Part shown: positions 43,700-51,997 of the stretch, piece by piece
Layout of the letters: every line of letters begins with the position of its first letter
Numbering within the stretch: the first letter of the stretch is position 1
From: Cystobacter fuscus DSM 2262
GTDB taxonomy: Bacteria; Myxococcota; Myxococcia; Myxococcales; Myxococcaceae
DNA: 64,000 nucleotides
Direction of reading: 5' to 3'
Assembly: GCF_000335475.2 (NCBI RefSeq)
Contig: NZ_ANAH02000066.1
Coordinates: 1 to 64,000 of the forward strand
Translations under genes and position numbers: made by a program
Notes under the pieces: model-generated
Told to the model about the DNA's origin: nothing
Database searches by the model: none
The model's input: only the letters and a program-made list of their open reading frames with translations

Positions 43700-45070
43700 A
43701 TGCTGAAGACGGACACTCTCAAGGACCAGCTCCGGCTCACCCTTCGGCGCGATTTGTGGCTCGTCCTCGGGCCCTCGATCCTGCTGGCGATCGCCGCGTT
43801 CGCCGTGGCCTTCTACTTCATCAAGCCCGCGCCCCCGAAGACGCTCGTCGTCGCGGCTGCCCAGGATGAGGGGGGCTTCAATTACTTCGCGCGCCGCTAT
43901 CGGGACATCCTCGCGCGCCATGGCGTCACCCTGGAGATCCGCCCGACCCAGGGCTCGCTCACCAGTCTGGGCATGCTCACCGGCGACACGGCGGAGGCCG
44001 ACGTGGCCTTCGTCCAGAGCGGCTCGGCCTCGGGGCGGCCCCAGGCGCCCAACATCGTCTCGCTCGGAGGTCTGACCTATATCCCCCTGTGGGTCTTCTA
44101 CCGGGGTGAGCCCATCGAGGACGTGCGCGAGCTGCGCGGCAAGCGCGTCGCCGTGGGCTCGCCCGAGAGTGGCACCCGCGCGCTGGCCCTCACGCTGCTC
44201 AAGGCCAATGCCGCGGAGCAGTCGCCCACGGAACTGCTCACGCTCGAGCGCGACGAGGCCCTCGCGCGCCTCAAGCAGGGCGAGCTCGACGCGGTGTTCC
44301 TCGTCGCCTCCGCCGAGGCACCCTTCGTGCGCAAGCTCATCGCGGAGCCCGGCATCCGCCTGCTCAGCTTCGCTCGAGGAGAGGCCTATGTCCGCCGCTT
44401 CCCCTATCTGTCCCGGCACGTGCTGCCCCGGGGGGTGTTGAACTTCGAGGCGGATCTCCCCGCGCGGGATGTGGTGCTGCTCGCGCCCACGGCGAGCCTC
44501 GTGGCGCGCGACTCGCTCCATCCGGCGCTCGCCTACCTCCTGCTGAGCGCCGCGAGCGAGGTGCATGGCGGCGCGGGTATCCTGGATCGCTCGGGGGAGT
44601 TCCCCGCGGCGCTCGAGGGGGATTACCCGCTGAGCGGGGAGGCGCGCCGCTACTACAAGTCGGGTCCCCCGTTGCTCCAGCGCTACCTGCCCTTCTGGGC
44701 GGCGAACCTCGTGGACCGGCTCTGGCTGATGCTGGTGCCCATCATCGCCGTGGTGGTTCCGCTGGGCCGTGCCGTGCCCGCGCTGGTCCAGTGGCGCATC
44801 CGCTCGCGCATCGTCCGCTGGTACGCGCGCCTGAAGGAAATCGAGCTGCAACTGGAGGAGAACCCGGGACGCAAGATGTTGGAGGACATGCTCTCGCGGC
44901 TCGACGAGGCCGAGCGCGCGGTGAACCGCATTCCCATGCCCCTGGCGTACGCGGAGAACCTCTACTTCTTCCGCGAGCACATCGACGTCGTCCGCCGGCG
45001 CGTCACCCGGCGGCTGTCGGGCGCCCCCGATGAGAGCGAGGCCCTGACCCAGCGGGTGGTGGTCAGTTGA
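43700..45070 (+). CDS. TAXI-family TRAP solute-binding protein with membrane helices
   Basis: The 456-residue protein has an N-terminal helix (LWLVLGPSILLAIAAFAVAF) that anchors it, then a TAXI-type binding domain: TLVVAAAQDEGGFNYFARRY, EADVAFVQSGSASGRPQAPN, SLGGLTYIPLWVFYRGEPIE and RVAVGSPESGTRALAL. A second helix (LWLMLVPIIAVVVPLGRAV) and a C-terminal coiled tail follow, so the protein is longer than simple TAXI binders. No transporter permease genes lie next to it. It may serve as a sensor instead of a transporter part. Its 3' end overlaps the convergent phosphatase gene by 8 bp. Confidence 0.87.
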   Translation: MLKTDTLKDQLRLTLRRDLWLVLGPSILLAIAAFAVAFYFIKPAPPKTLVVAAAQDEGGFNYFARRYRDILARHGVTLEIRPTQGSLTSLGMLTGDTAEADVAFVQSGSASGRPQAPNIVSLGGLTYIPLWVFYRGEPIEDVRELRGKRVAVGSPESGTRALALTLLKANAAEQSPTELLTLERDEALARLKQGELDAVFLVASAEAPFVRKLIAEPGIRLLSFARGEAYVRRFPYLSRHVLPRGVLNFEADLPARDVVLLAPTASLVARDSLHPALAYLLLSAASEVHGGAGILDRSGEFPAALEGDYPLSGEARRYYKSGPPLLQRYLPFWAANLVDRLWLMLVPIIAVVVPLGRAVPALVQWRIRSRIVRWYARLKEIELQLEENPGRKMLEDMLSRLDEAERAVNRIPMPLAYAENLYFFREHIDVVRRRVTRRLSGAPDESEALTQRVVVS

Positions 45071-46052
45071 AGCCCACGGCGCGCGCTTCGCGGGGGAAGC
45101 CGCGCCCGTGCCCCAGGCGGGAGGCCTCGTCGCCCGCCGTGCCGTCCTGACGGGACCACAGCTCCACGAGCAGGCCATCGCGCAGGCCGCGCTTCACGGC
45201 GGTGATGCCGTCCACGCCCAGGTGGTGCACCAGCCGCTCGAGCAGCACGGCGCCGGCGACGATGATGTCGGCCCGTCGCGCGTCGAAGTGCTCGCGCCGC
45301 TGCTCCGGTTTCATCCGCGCCAGCAGGTGCGCGGCGCTCGAGAGATCCTCCCGGCTCGCGACGCAGGAGCCATCGCGCGCCGCGAAGTCCACGAGGGCCC
45401 GGATGGTGCCGGAGGAGCCGATCGCCGTGAAGGGCGGAGAGGCGAGGGCGGCGGGGATCGTCTCGAGCAGGCGCGCCTCGGCGAAGTCGCGCAGCGAGCT
45501 CAGCCGGGAGGGAGAGACCTCGCCGGAGGTGTCGAACAGTTGTGTCAGCCGCACCGCGCCCAGCGGCAGGCTCCACATGGCATCGGGCCGCTCTCCGGTG
45601 GCGAGCACCACCTCGGTGGATCCTCCGCCCAGATCCACCAGCAGCGAGCGCGTGCGCGGGGGCGTGCGGTGCAGGACGCCCAGGCAGATGAGCCGCGCTT
45701 CCTCCTCGCCGCTCACCACCTCCAGTTCCAGCCCAGCCTCCTCGCGCACCCGCTGGAGGATTTCCTGTTGGTTGCGCGCCTCGCGCAGGGCGCTGGTGGC
45801 CACCGCCCGGACCCGGGCCTCGTGTTGCCGGCACACGACCGCGTAGCGGCGCAACGTGCTCACCAGTCGCTCCGCGGCCCCCGGTGACATCGTTCCCTGG
45901 GAGAAGACGCCCTCTCCCGGGCGGATGGCGTCCCGCTCCTTGAGCACGGTCTCCAGCACGCCCGTGGCGCCGGGCCGGGCCAACTCCAGGCGGGCGGCGT
46001 TGGTGCCCACGTCGATGGCGGCGAAGACGGGTCGCGAGATCGGATCGGCCAT
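45063..46052 (-). CDS. Ppx/GppA-type phosphatase
   Basis: The 329-residue protein is of the exopolyphosphatase / guanosine pentaphosphate phosphatase family, in the actin-like ATPase fold. Motifs include AAIDVGTNAARLELARP, VATSALREARN, SGEEEARLICLGVL and LLVDLGGGSTEVVLATGE. It keeps only the core two domains and lacks the C-terminal HD-type extension of long Ppx enzymes. Substrate may be polyphosphate or pppGpp; a polyphosphate kinase gene is about 26 kb away. The stop overlaps the convergent TAXI gene by 8 bp. Confidence 0.9.
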   Translation of the reverse strand: MADPISRPVFAAIDVGTNAARLELARPGATGVLETVLKERDAIRPGEGVFSQGTMSPGAAERLVSTLRRYAVVCRQHEARVRAVATSALREARNQQEILQRVREEAGLELEVVSGEEEARLICLGVLHRTPPRTRSLLVDLGGGSTEVVLATGERPDAMWSLPLGAVRLTQLFDTSGEVSPSRLSSLRDFAEARLLETIPAALASPPFTAIGSSGTIRALVDFAARDGSCVASREDLSSAAHLLARMKPEQRREHFDARRADIIVAGAVLLERLVHHLGVDGITAVKRGLRDGLLVELWSRQDGTAGDEASRLGHGRGFPREARAVGFN

Positions 46053-46231
46053 GGGTGACGAACCTTTCGGTGTGGAGGGACCACTCCTACTCGTACTCGA
46101 CCGACAAGCTAGGCGGGCTTTGTGCCAACCCCGTGACGCCCCGGCGCTATTTGCTCGAAGTTTTCACGGGCGGGCGCCCCATCCTGGTAGCCGGGCAGGC
46201 CCACCGGGCCGGGGCATGGCCGCCCGCCTGG

Positions 46232-47569
46232 TCACTCGCCACCGATGAGTTGCAGCAGATCCGTGCGCACGTAGGCGTCGAACCAGCCCCAGGGCGAGTC
46301 GGACAGGGCGGCGAGCCGCTCGACTTCTTCCCGGGGCGTGCGCAGCAGCTTGAGGCAGACGCGGGTCATCTCGAGGTAGTCCTCGATGAGCTGTTTCTCC
46401 GCGCGCCGCACGAGCACGCAGTTGCGCGCGTTGGGCGAGAGGGACTCGCCGCGCAGCAGTTCTTCGTCCTGCGCGAGCGAGGTGGGAAAGATGGAGAGCC
46501 GGGCCTGGCAGGTGGCGGCGAGCAGCTCGAGGACATTCTCCTCGTTTTCCACACTCAGGGGTCCGAGGGCGCGCTCGCCGGACATCACCCGGCTGGAGAT
46601 GTCCTCGATGTCATTCGGGACGGCGGCGGCGATCCGCAGGAAGGAGAACGCCATGCGGGTGGTCGTATGGACGTACGGGCGCGAGATCTTGAAGGGGCGC
46701 GCGGCGGTGGGGGAGGGGAGCATGAGCAGCATCTGCTTGGTGGCCGCGAGCGGATCCCCATCGAGGATGCGCAGGCCGAGGAAGGCCTCGTCGTGCTCGT
46801 TGTCGTCCGTCACGAAGCCGAAGTGCAGCAGCATCAGATCGTTGCTCTTGGCCCCATAGCTGTCGTGGACCTCGTCGCCGGCGGCCACGGCGTTGTTCGC
46901 CTTCATCACGAAGGACTCCCCATCCTCCGTGGTCTCCCAGAGCACATCGGGCGGGCGGCGGTGGTTGAGCATGTCCGCCATCGGCACGAGCGTCTGTCCG
47001 AGGAAGCCTCCCTTCTTCAGGCTGAACAGGCGCGAGGACACCGAGAGCCGGGCCCAGACGAACTCCCCGGGGGTGAAGCGCTCGTAGCCGGGGACGTTCT
47101 GGCACAGGCTCAGGTAGTCCTCCCGGAGCGACTGGGCCTGGTGCGTCAGCAGGGTCAGCGCGAAGCAGCCCTTGAGGAGGGCGTGCTCCTCGCTCCCATA
47201 GAAGAGGGGCATCTGGGAGTAGGACTCGGGAAGGCTGTCGATGTAGGGCTTCCAGAAGGAGCCCTCGCGGTGCTTTTCCTGGAGGAGGAAGGAGGCCAGG
47301 TACAGGTCCTCGTTGTCCGGATCGAGCCCCTCGGCGATGGCGCGCCCGATGTCCGACTCCCGCGCGAGCTCCAGGGTGAGCATGTGGGTGCGAGGCACCT
47401 GGAGCACCGTCTCCCCGGCGGAGATGGGCGCCTGGGCGAGCACGGCGCGCTCCCCGTCCTCACGCCGGACGAGTTGGAGCTTGGGAAAGCGGGCTCCTCC
47501 TTCTTCCAGCCAGCGCAGCAGGTTCGACAGCTTCTGATTCGAGGAGGACGCGGCGGTGTCGGCGCTCAT
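46232..47569 (-). CDS. SETD3/RuBisCO-LSMT-like SET domain protein
   Basis: The 445-residue protein looks like a eukaryotic-type lysine/histidine methyltransferase of the SETD3/LSMT group. The SET core is split: an N-terminal part (VLAQAPISAGETVLQVPRTH), a helical insert with WARLSVSSRLFSL, then PMADMLNHRRPPDVLW (Asn202, His203) and DSYGAKSNDLMLLHFGFV (Tyr238, Asn243). The C-terminal ~190 residues are helical, as in the Rubis-subs-bind domain. It probably uses SAM; the substrate is unknown. It is the last gene of the opg operon, 36 bp downstream of opgH. The ATG at 47569 is preferred; a GTG lies 12 bases further up. Confidence 0.87.
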   Translation of the reverse strand: MSADTAASSSNQKLSNLLRWLEEGGARFPKLQLVRREDGERAVLAQAPISAGETVLQVPRTHMLTLELARESDIGRAIAEGLDPDNEDLYLASFLLQEKHREGSFWKPYIDSLPESYSQMPLFYGSEEHALLKGCFALTLLTHQAQSLREDYLSLCQNVPGYERFTPGEFVWARLSVSSRLFSLKKGGFLGQTLVPMADMLNHRRPPDVLWETTEDGESFVMKANNAVAAGDEVHDSYGAKSNDLMLLHFGFVTDDNEHDEAFLGLRILDGDPLAATKQMLLMLPSPTAARPFKISRPYVHTTTRMAFSFLRIAAAVPNDIEDISSRVMSGERALGPLSVENEENVLELLAATCQARLSIFPTSLAQDEELLRGESLSPNARNCVLVRRAEKQLIEDYLEMTRVCLKLLRTPREEVERLAALSDSPWGWFDAYVRTDLLQLIGGE

Positions 47570-47605
47570 GGTGCCCGGCACGCTACTCCAAGTCCGCCTC
47601 GTCGA

Positions 47606-49654
47606 TCAGGCGCTTGTCGCGGGGGCGGGCTTGCGCGAGGCCACGTACTGGCCGCGCACCTCCGCGAGGGTGTTCGCGTCCAGCATGACGGCCGCCTTCT
47701 CCTGCGTGGAGAGCCGCTCGGGTTCTCCCTCCATCAGCTTGCGGCGGGCCGAGGCGAGCGTGAGCGACGTCCCCTCCGCACCGGGCGCGGACTCCAGCAG
47801 GGCCAGGTGCAGCGCGTGCGCGCGGTCGTCCTGGAGCACCCGCTCCAGTGCGTCCTCCACCGGCTCCACTTCGTCGCGCGCGAGCTCCGTGGCCCGCACC
47901 AGCACGGGGGGAGGCGCCGACTCCTCGGGGATGAGGAACAGGCCGAGCCGCGCCGTCCACTCGCCCCAGGAGGCCCGCGACGTCCACACCGTCAGGGGGA
48001 TGGACAGCAGCAGTCCCGCCACCACCGGGGCCAGCCACGCCAGCAGGCCCGGATTCACCCCGAACGCCACCGCCGCCACGCCCACGCCCACGCCCATGTG
48101 CACCGCGTGGCGCCGCGCCGCTTCCGCCCACGGCAGGGCCTCGTCGCCGCGCTGCTGGCTCGACCAGGACACCCGGTAGCCGAGGATCGTCCCGAAGACG
48201 AAGTGCGACTGGAAGAGCATCATCACCGGAGCGAGCAGCGTGGACACGACGCTCTCCACCAGCACGCCGAGCACCAGCCGGAGCCGGCCGCCCATGCGCG
48301 CGGCTTCTTCCCGATCCGCCAGGGCCAGCAGCAGGCCGAAGACCTTGGGCAGCAGCAGCATGGCGAGCGACACGGACATCAGCCGCAGCGCGCCCGGCAC
48401 GTCGAAGGAGGGCGCCTCGGCGAGCAGCGTCTGGGTGTCGAGCGGGGACTCGGCCGCCACGAAGCGATCCCACAGCGCCGCCCCCAGCCCCGCCGCGAGG
48501 AAGAGCAGCCACAGGGGCGAGGCCACATAGGACATGACGCCCATGAGGAAGTGCCCCCGGCTCGACGGGTGCAGGCCTCCGGCGAGCACCAGCCCCAGGT
48601 GTTGCAGGTTGCCCTGGCACCAGCGCCGGTCGCGCTGCGCGTACGCGAGCAGGTGGGGCGGGGACTGCTCGTAGCTGCCCCCCAGCTCCGGCACCAGCCA
48701 TACCGTGTAGCCCGCGCGCCGCATCAGCGCCGCCTCCACGAAGTCATGGCTGAGGATGTGGCCCCCGAAGGGCTGCTGGCCCGGCAGCACCGGCAGCCCG
48801 CAGTGCTCGGTGAAGGCCGACACGCGCAGGATGGCGTTGTGGCCCCAGTAGTTGGACTCGCCGAGCTGCCAGGCCGCCGCGCCCGCGGCCACCACGGGCC
48901 CGTACACGCGGCCGGCGAACTGCTGCAGGCGGGCGAAGAGCGTGGTGCGCCCCACGCACAGCGGCGGGGCCTGGAGGATGCCCACGCGCGGGTTGAGCTC
49001 CATGAGCCGTGCCATGCGCACCAGCGTGTCACCCGCCATGAGGCTGTCGGCGTCCAGCACCACCATGAAGTCGTAGCGGCGGCCCCAGCGCTCGCAGAAG
49101 TCCGCGAGGTTGCCCGCCTTCTTGCCCGTGTTGTCCGAGCGCCTCCGGTAGAAGATGCGGCCCTGGCCTCCCACGCGCCGGCACAGGTCCGACCACGCCA
49201 GCTCCTCGGCCACCCACGCCTCCAGGCGCGTGGAGTCGCTCAGCACGTAGAAGTCGAAGGACTCCAGCCGCCCCGTGGCCGCCACCGACTCGTAGGTGGC
49301 CTGGAGGTTGGCGAAGACCGACGTCGGATCCTCGTTGTGGATGGGCATCACCACCGCGATGCGGCTCGTCAGCGGCGCCGCTTCCTCCCGCGTGTCCGGC
49401 CAGCGCAGACCCGGCGGCCGCTTGCCGCTCAGCGTCTGGACGAAGCCCGCCACCGCCGCCCAGAAGGAAAGCGAGATCCAGGCGAAGCACAGGACGAACA
49501 GGCCCGTCATCACCCCCTCGGGGAGGGTGAAGCCCCGGACGCTCAACAACCGGACCAGCTCCCCCGTGGCCACGAGCGTGGACAGCGCGGCCGGGCCGAG
49601 GACCAGGGCCCGCCGCAGCCCGGCCGACCCGGGCGAGAAGGAATGCGCGTGCAT
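47606..49654 (-). CDS. opgH: Osmoregulated periplasmic glucan glucosyltransferase (MdoH/OpgH)
   Basis: The 682-residue membrane enzyme elongates beta-linked periplasmic glucan from UDP-glucose. The GT2 motifs are RIAVVMPIHNEDP, SDNTGKKAGNLADF, MVVLDADSLMAGD, GGHILSHDFVEAALMRRAGY and QRDRRWCQGNLQHLG. About eight membrane helices surround the domain. Length is close to other OpgH proteins without the long N-terminal extension of enterobacteria. It is 16 bp downstream of the 166-residue gene and follows opgG in the same operon. Confidence 0.95.
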   Translation of the reverse strand: MHAHSFSPGSAGLRRALVLGPAALSTLVATGELVRLLSVRGFTLPEGVMTGLFVLCFAWISLSFWAAVAGFVQTLSGKRPPGLRWPDTREEAAPLTSRIAVVMPIHNEDPTSVFANLQATYESVAATGRLESFDFYVLSDSTRLEAWVAEELAWSDLCRRVGGQGRIFYRRRSDNTGKKAGNLADFCERWGRRYDFMVVLDADSLMAGDTLVRMARLMELNPRVGILQAPPLCVGRTTLFARLQQFAGRVYGPVVAAGAAAWQLGESNYWGHNAILRVSAFTEHCGLPVLPGQQPFGGHILSHDFVEAALMRRAGYTVWLVPELGGSYEQSPPHLLAYAQRDRRWCQGNLQHLGLVLAGGLHPSSRGHFLMGVMSYVASPLWLLFLAAGLGAALWDRFVAAESPLDTQTLLAEAPSFDVPGALRLMSVSLAMLLLPKVFGLLLALADREEAARMGGRLRLVLGVLVESVVSTLLAPVMMLFQSHFVFGTILGYRVSWSSQQRGDEALPWAEAARRHAVHMGVGVGVAAVAFGVNPGLLAWLAPVVAGLLLSIPLTVWTSRASWGEWTARLGLFLIPEESAPPPVLVRATELARDEVEPVEDALERVLQDDRAHALHLALLESAPGAEGTSLTLASARRKLMEGEPERLSTQEKAAVMLDANTLAEVRGQYVASRKPAPATSA

Positions 49655-49670
49655 GAGGCCTCCAGGTGCT

Positions 49671-50171
49671 TCAGCGGGAGACGGACACGTCCGGCTCGCC
49701 CACCCGCCACCAGCGGCGCAGCAGCTCGCCCAGGGACCAGGTGGTCAGGGTCTGCTCCGGCATCGTCGTGGGCAGCGGCCGCGGGGCGGGCACGGGCACC
49801 GACGCCCGGAGCGCACGCGTGAACTCCACCGGCAGCGCGCCCGGCGCGGACAGCAGCACCGCCGCGCCCCAGCGCGCCCCCTCACACAGCACGAACGCCG
49901 CGCGGCCGCGCGCCAGCAGCGCGCCGTGGGCCACGTGGGCCTGCCCGAGCGCCTCGGCCAGCCAGTGCTCCATGCGCTCGCGCGCCAGCGCCAGGGCGGC
50001 CTCGCGGGAGTCCACCCGCCGCGCGCCCAGGGCCCACACGGCCAGACGGGACAGATCGCTCTCCTGGCTGAAGCCGAAGGAGCGGAAGAAGGCATCGAGC
50101 GCCTCGCGCGTCCCGGCGGGAAGCGGGAAGCTGGAGGAGAGCACGGAGGCGGAGGAGATCGACGTCGTCAC
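49671..50171 (-). CDS. Unknown protein between opgG and opgH (166 aa)
   Basis: No family is recognised. The protein is Ala/Leu/Arg-rich and helical, with segments such as REALDAFFRSFGFSQESDLS, LARERMEHWLAEALGQAHVA and a C-terminal WSLGELLRRWWRVGEPD. There is no signal peptide. The GTG at 50171 overlaps the opgG stop codon as GTGA, and opgH starts 16 bp later, so it is made together with both. This placement suggests an accessory factor or regulator of glucan synthesis. Confidence 0.75.
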   Translation of the reverse strand: MTTSISSASVLSSSFPLPAGTREALDAFFRSFGFSQESDLSRLAVWALGARRVDSREAALALARERMEHWLAEALGQAHVAHGALLARGRAAFVLCEGARWGAAVLLSAPGALPVEFTRALRASVPVPAPRPLPTTMPEQTLTTWSLGELLRRWWRVGEPDVSVSR

Positions 50172-51688
50172 GGTGTCCACGGGTAACTCCAGGTCTCGGT
50201 GAGGGTTTCGGTTCCGCGTCGCAGAAAACAGCGCAATTCGATGGGAGCGGAGGTGCCCGCCGCGGGCACCAGCTCGAAGGTGGCGCGCCAGCCGCCGGTG
50301 GCGGCGTTGGGCTGCGCGATGGGCCGGAGGACCTGGCCCGAGGACGCCGTGACGACGGCTTCCACCGGGCCCTCGCCCCCCTCGGGGCCCCCGCGCGAGA
50401 ACTCGAGCACGAAGCGCCGCGCGCCCGGCGTGCTGCCCGCGGCGATGCGCGTGGCGGTGCTCAGCGCCACCTGGGCGCGCTCGGGGGCCTCGCTGCCCCA
50501 GTGCAGCTTCCAGGACAGGCTCAGCGGCGCCCCGGGCCCGAAGGGCTTCTCGGGCACCCAGTAGGCCACGATGTTGTCGTTCACTTCCTCTTGGGTGGGA
50601 ATCTCCACGAGCTGCACCGTGCCCGGGCCCCACTCGCCCACCGGCTCCACCCACACACTGGGGCGCTTGTCGTAGCGCGCCTCGAGATCCTCGTAGCTCG
50701 GGAAGGCCTGATCGCGCTGCAGCAGACCGAAGGCCCGCAGGCCCTTCACCTGGAAGCTGGACACGCTCAACTGGGACGGGTTCTGCAGCGGACGCCACAG
50801 GTGCTCGCCGCCCTTCATCCACAGCAGCAGCCCATCCGAGTCATGCACCTCGGGCCGGAAGTCCTCGGCGCTTCCCCGATCGTTCTCGCCAAAGAGGTAC
50901 ATGCTGGTCAGCGGCGCCACGCCCAGCCGCTTCACCGGCTTGCGCGCGTGCAGCACCGCCTCCACCTCCATCACCGTGCGCTCGCCCGGGATGATGACGA
51001 AGCGGTAGGCACCGGTGACGCTCGGGCTGTCCATCAGCGCGTGCACCACGGCCCGGTCCGCGCCGGGCTTGGGCTTCTCCAGCCAGAACTCGCGGAACAG
51101 GGGGAACTCCTCGCCCTCGGGCAGCGCCGTGTCGATGGCCAGCCCGCGCGCGGACAGCCCGTACACGTTGCCGCGGCCCAGCGCCCGGAAGTAGCTGGCG
51201 CCGAGGAAGACCACGATCTCGTCGAAGTAGTCCGGCCGGTTGATGGGGCCGCTGAGCCGCACGCCCGCGAAGCCCTCCACGGACGAGGGCGGCGGCTCCT
51301 TCACGAGCGGGCCGTAGGTGAAGAGCTGCGGAGAGAAGCGCACCGTCGTCACCCGTCCGCCCTCCACCTCGTGCATGGGCAGGGGCGCGGGGTAGAAGAG
51401 GCCCGGGTGGAAGAACTGCGCCTGGAAGGGCTGGCCCGCCTCGCGCCACAAGGCCCGCTCCGGGCGGTAGCGGATGTCCCGGTACTGATCGTACGTGAGC
51501 CCCGCGAAGGCCCCCTGGGGCAGGGGCGCCGGAGCCCGATAGGGCTTCTGCGCCAGCTCGCGGGCGCGCGCGCGGACCGTCTCCGCGCTGAAGGTGGGAG
51601 GCGTGGCGCGCGGCGCGGCACTGGCCACCAGCGACCCCAGCACCCCGAGCGCACAGGCTCCGCGCACCCACCTCTTTGCCCACGTCAT
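50168..51688 (-). CDS. opgG: Osmoregulated periplasmic glucan protein (MdoG/OpgG)
   Basis: The 506-residue protein has a signal peptide (GACALGVLGSLVASAAPRA). The periplasmic domain shows LAQKPYRAPAPLPQGAFAG, LTYDQYRDIRYRPERALWRE, GLFYPAPLP and YFRALGRGNVYGLSARGLAI, all typical. The C-terminal Ig-like domain ends TETLTETWSYPWTP. OpgG acts with OpgH to form or branch glucans. The ATG at 51688 was chosen because residues upstream are basic without signal character. It heads the four-gene operon. Confidence 0.95.
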   Translation of the reverse strand: MTWAKRWVRGACALGVLGSLVASAAPRATPPTFSAETVRARARELAQKPYRAPAPLPQGAFAGLTYDQYRDIRYRPERALWREAGQPFQAQFFHPGLFYPAPLPMHEVEGGRVTTVRFSPQLFTYGPLVKEPPPSSVEGFAGVRLSGPINRPDYFDEIVVFLGASYFRALGRGNVYGLSARGLAIDTALPEGEEFPLFREFWLEKPKPGADRAVVHALMDSPSVTGAYRFVIIPGERTVMEVEAVLHARKPVKRLGVAPLTSMYLFGENDRGSAEDFRPEVHDSDGLLLWMKGGEHLWRPLQNPSQLSVSSFQVKGLRAFGLLQRDQAFPSYEDLEARYDKRPSVWVEPVGEWGPGTVQLVEIPTQEEVNDNIVAYWVPEKPFGPGAPLSLSWKLHWGSEAPERAQVALSTATRIAAGSTPGARRFVLEFSRGGPEGGEGPVEAVVTASSGQVLRPIAQPNAATGGWRATFELVPAAGTSAPIELRCFLRRGTETLTETWSYPWTP

Positions 51689-51997
51689 CGGCTCCACTTC
51701 GGGTGACCTCCTCGCAAGCCTGCGAAAGTGCGAACGAGGTCGGGCCCTAGCAGCCCTCGTGCCAGCCATGCCGGGCCGCTCGGATGCCCAGCGAATTCAC
51801 GAGCTTCCCGCCTTCCTCCTCGTGGGAAAGATTTCTACCCAAACGATTTCGGGGGTTTGTCGGGCTGTCGGAGCCGCCGGGACGCACCCGGAGCGGGTGC
51901 GGTGGGGAGCAGAAGAACAGGGGGGGAGGTGATCCTGTCCATTTGCTCCACAACACTTGGGGAAGGCCGTTTCTGGGGCGGTGTGGGTGCCCTGGCG
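51689..51997. other. Intergenic stretch upstream of opgG
   Basis: About 310 bases with no gene. It should hold the opg operon promoter on the minus strand and the 3' end of nothing else, since the lipoprotein gene at 51998 also runs on the minus strand and ends here. A GCACCCGGAGCGGGTGC inverted repeat lies near 51884-51900. Confidence 0.5.

Noticed and set aside
46055-49822. Very long plus-strand open frame, about 1255 codons
   Set aside because: It lies antisense to the SET and opgH genes, is rich in Arg, His, Glu and Gly typical of GC-driven shadow frames, and matches no family.
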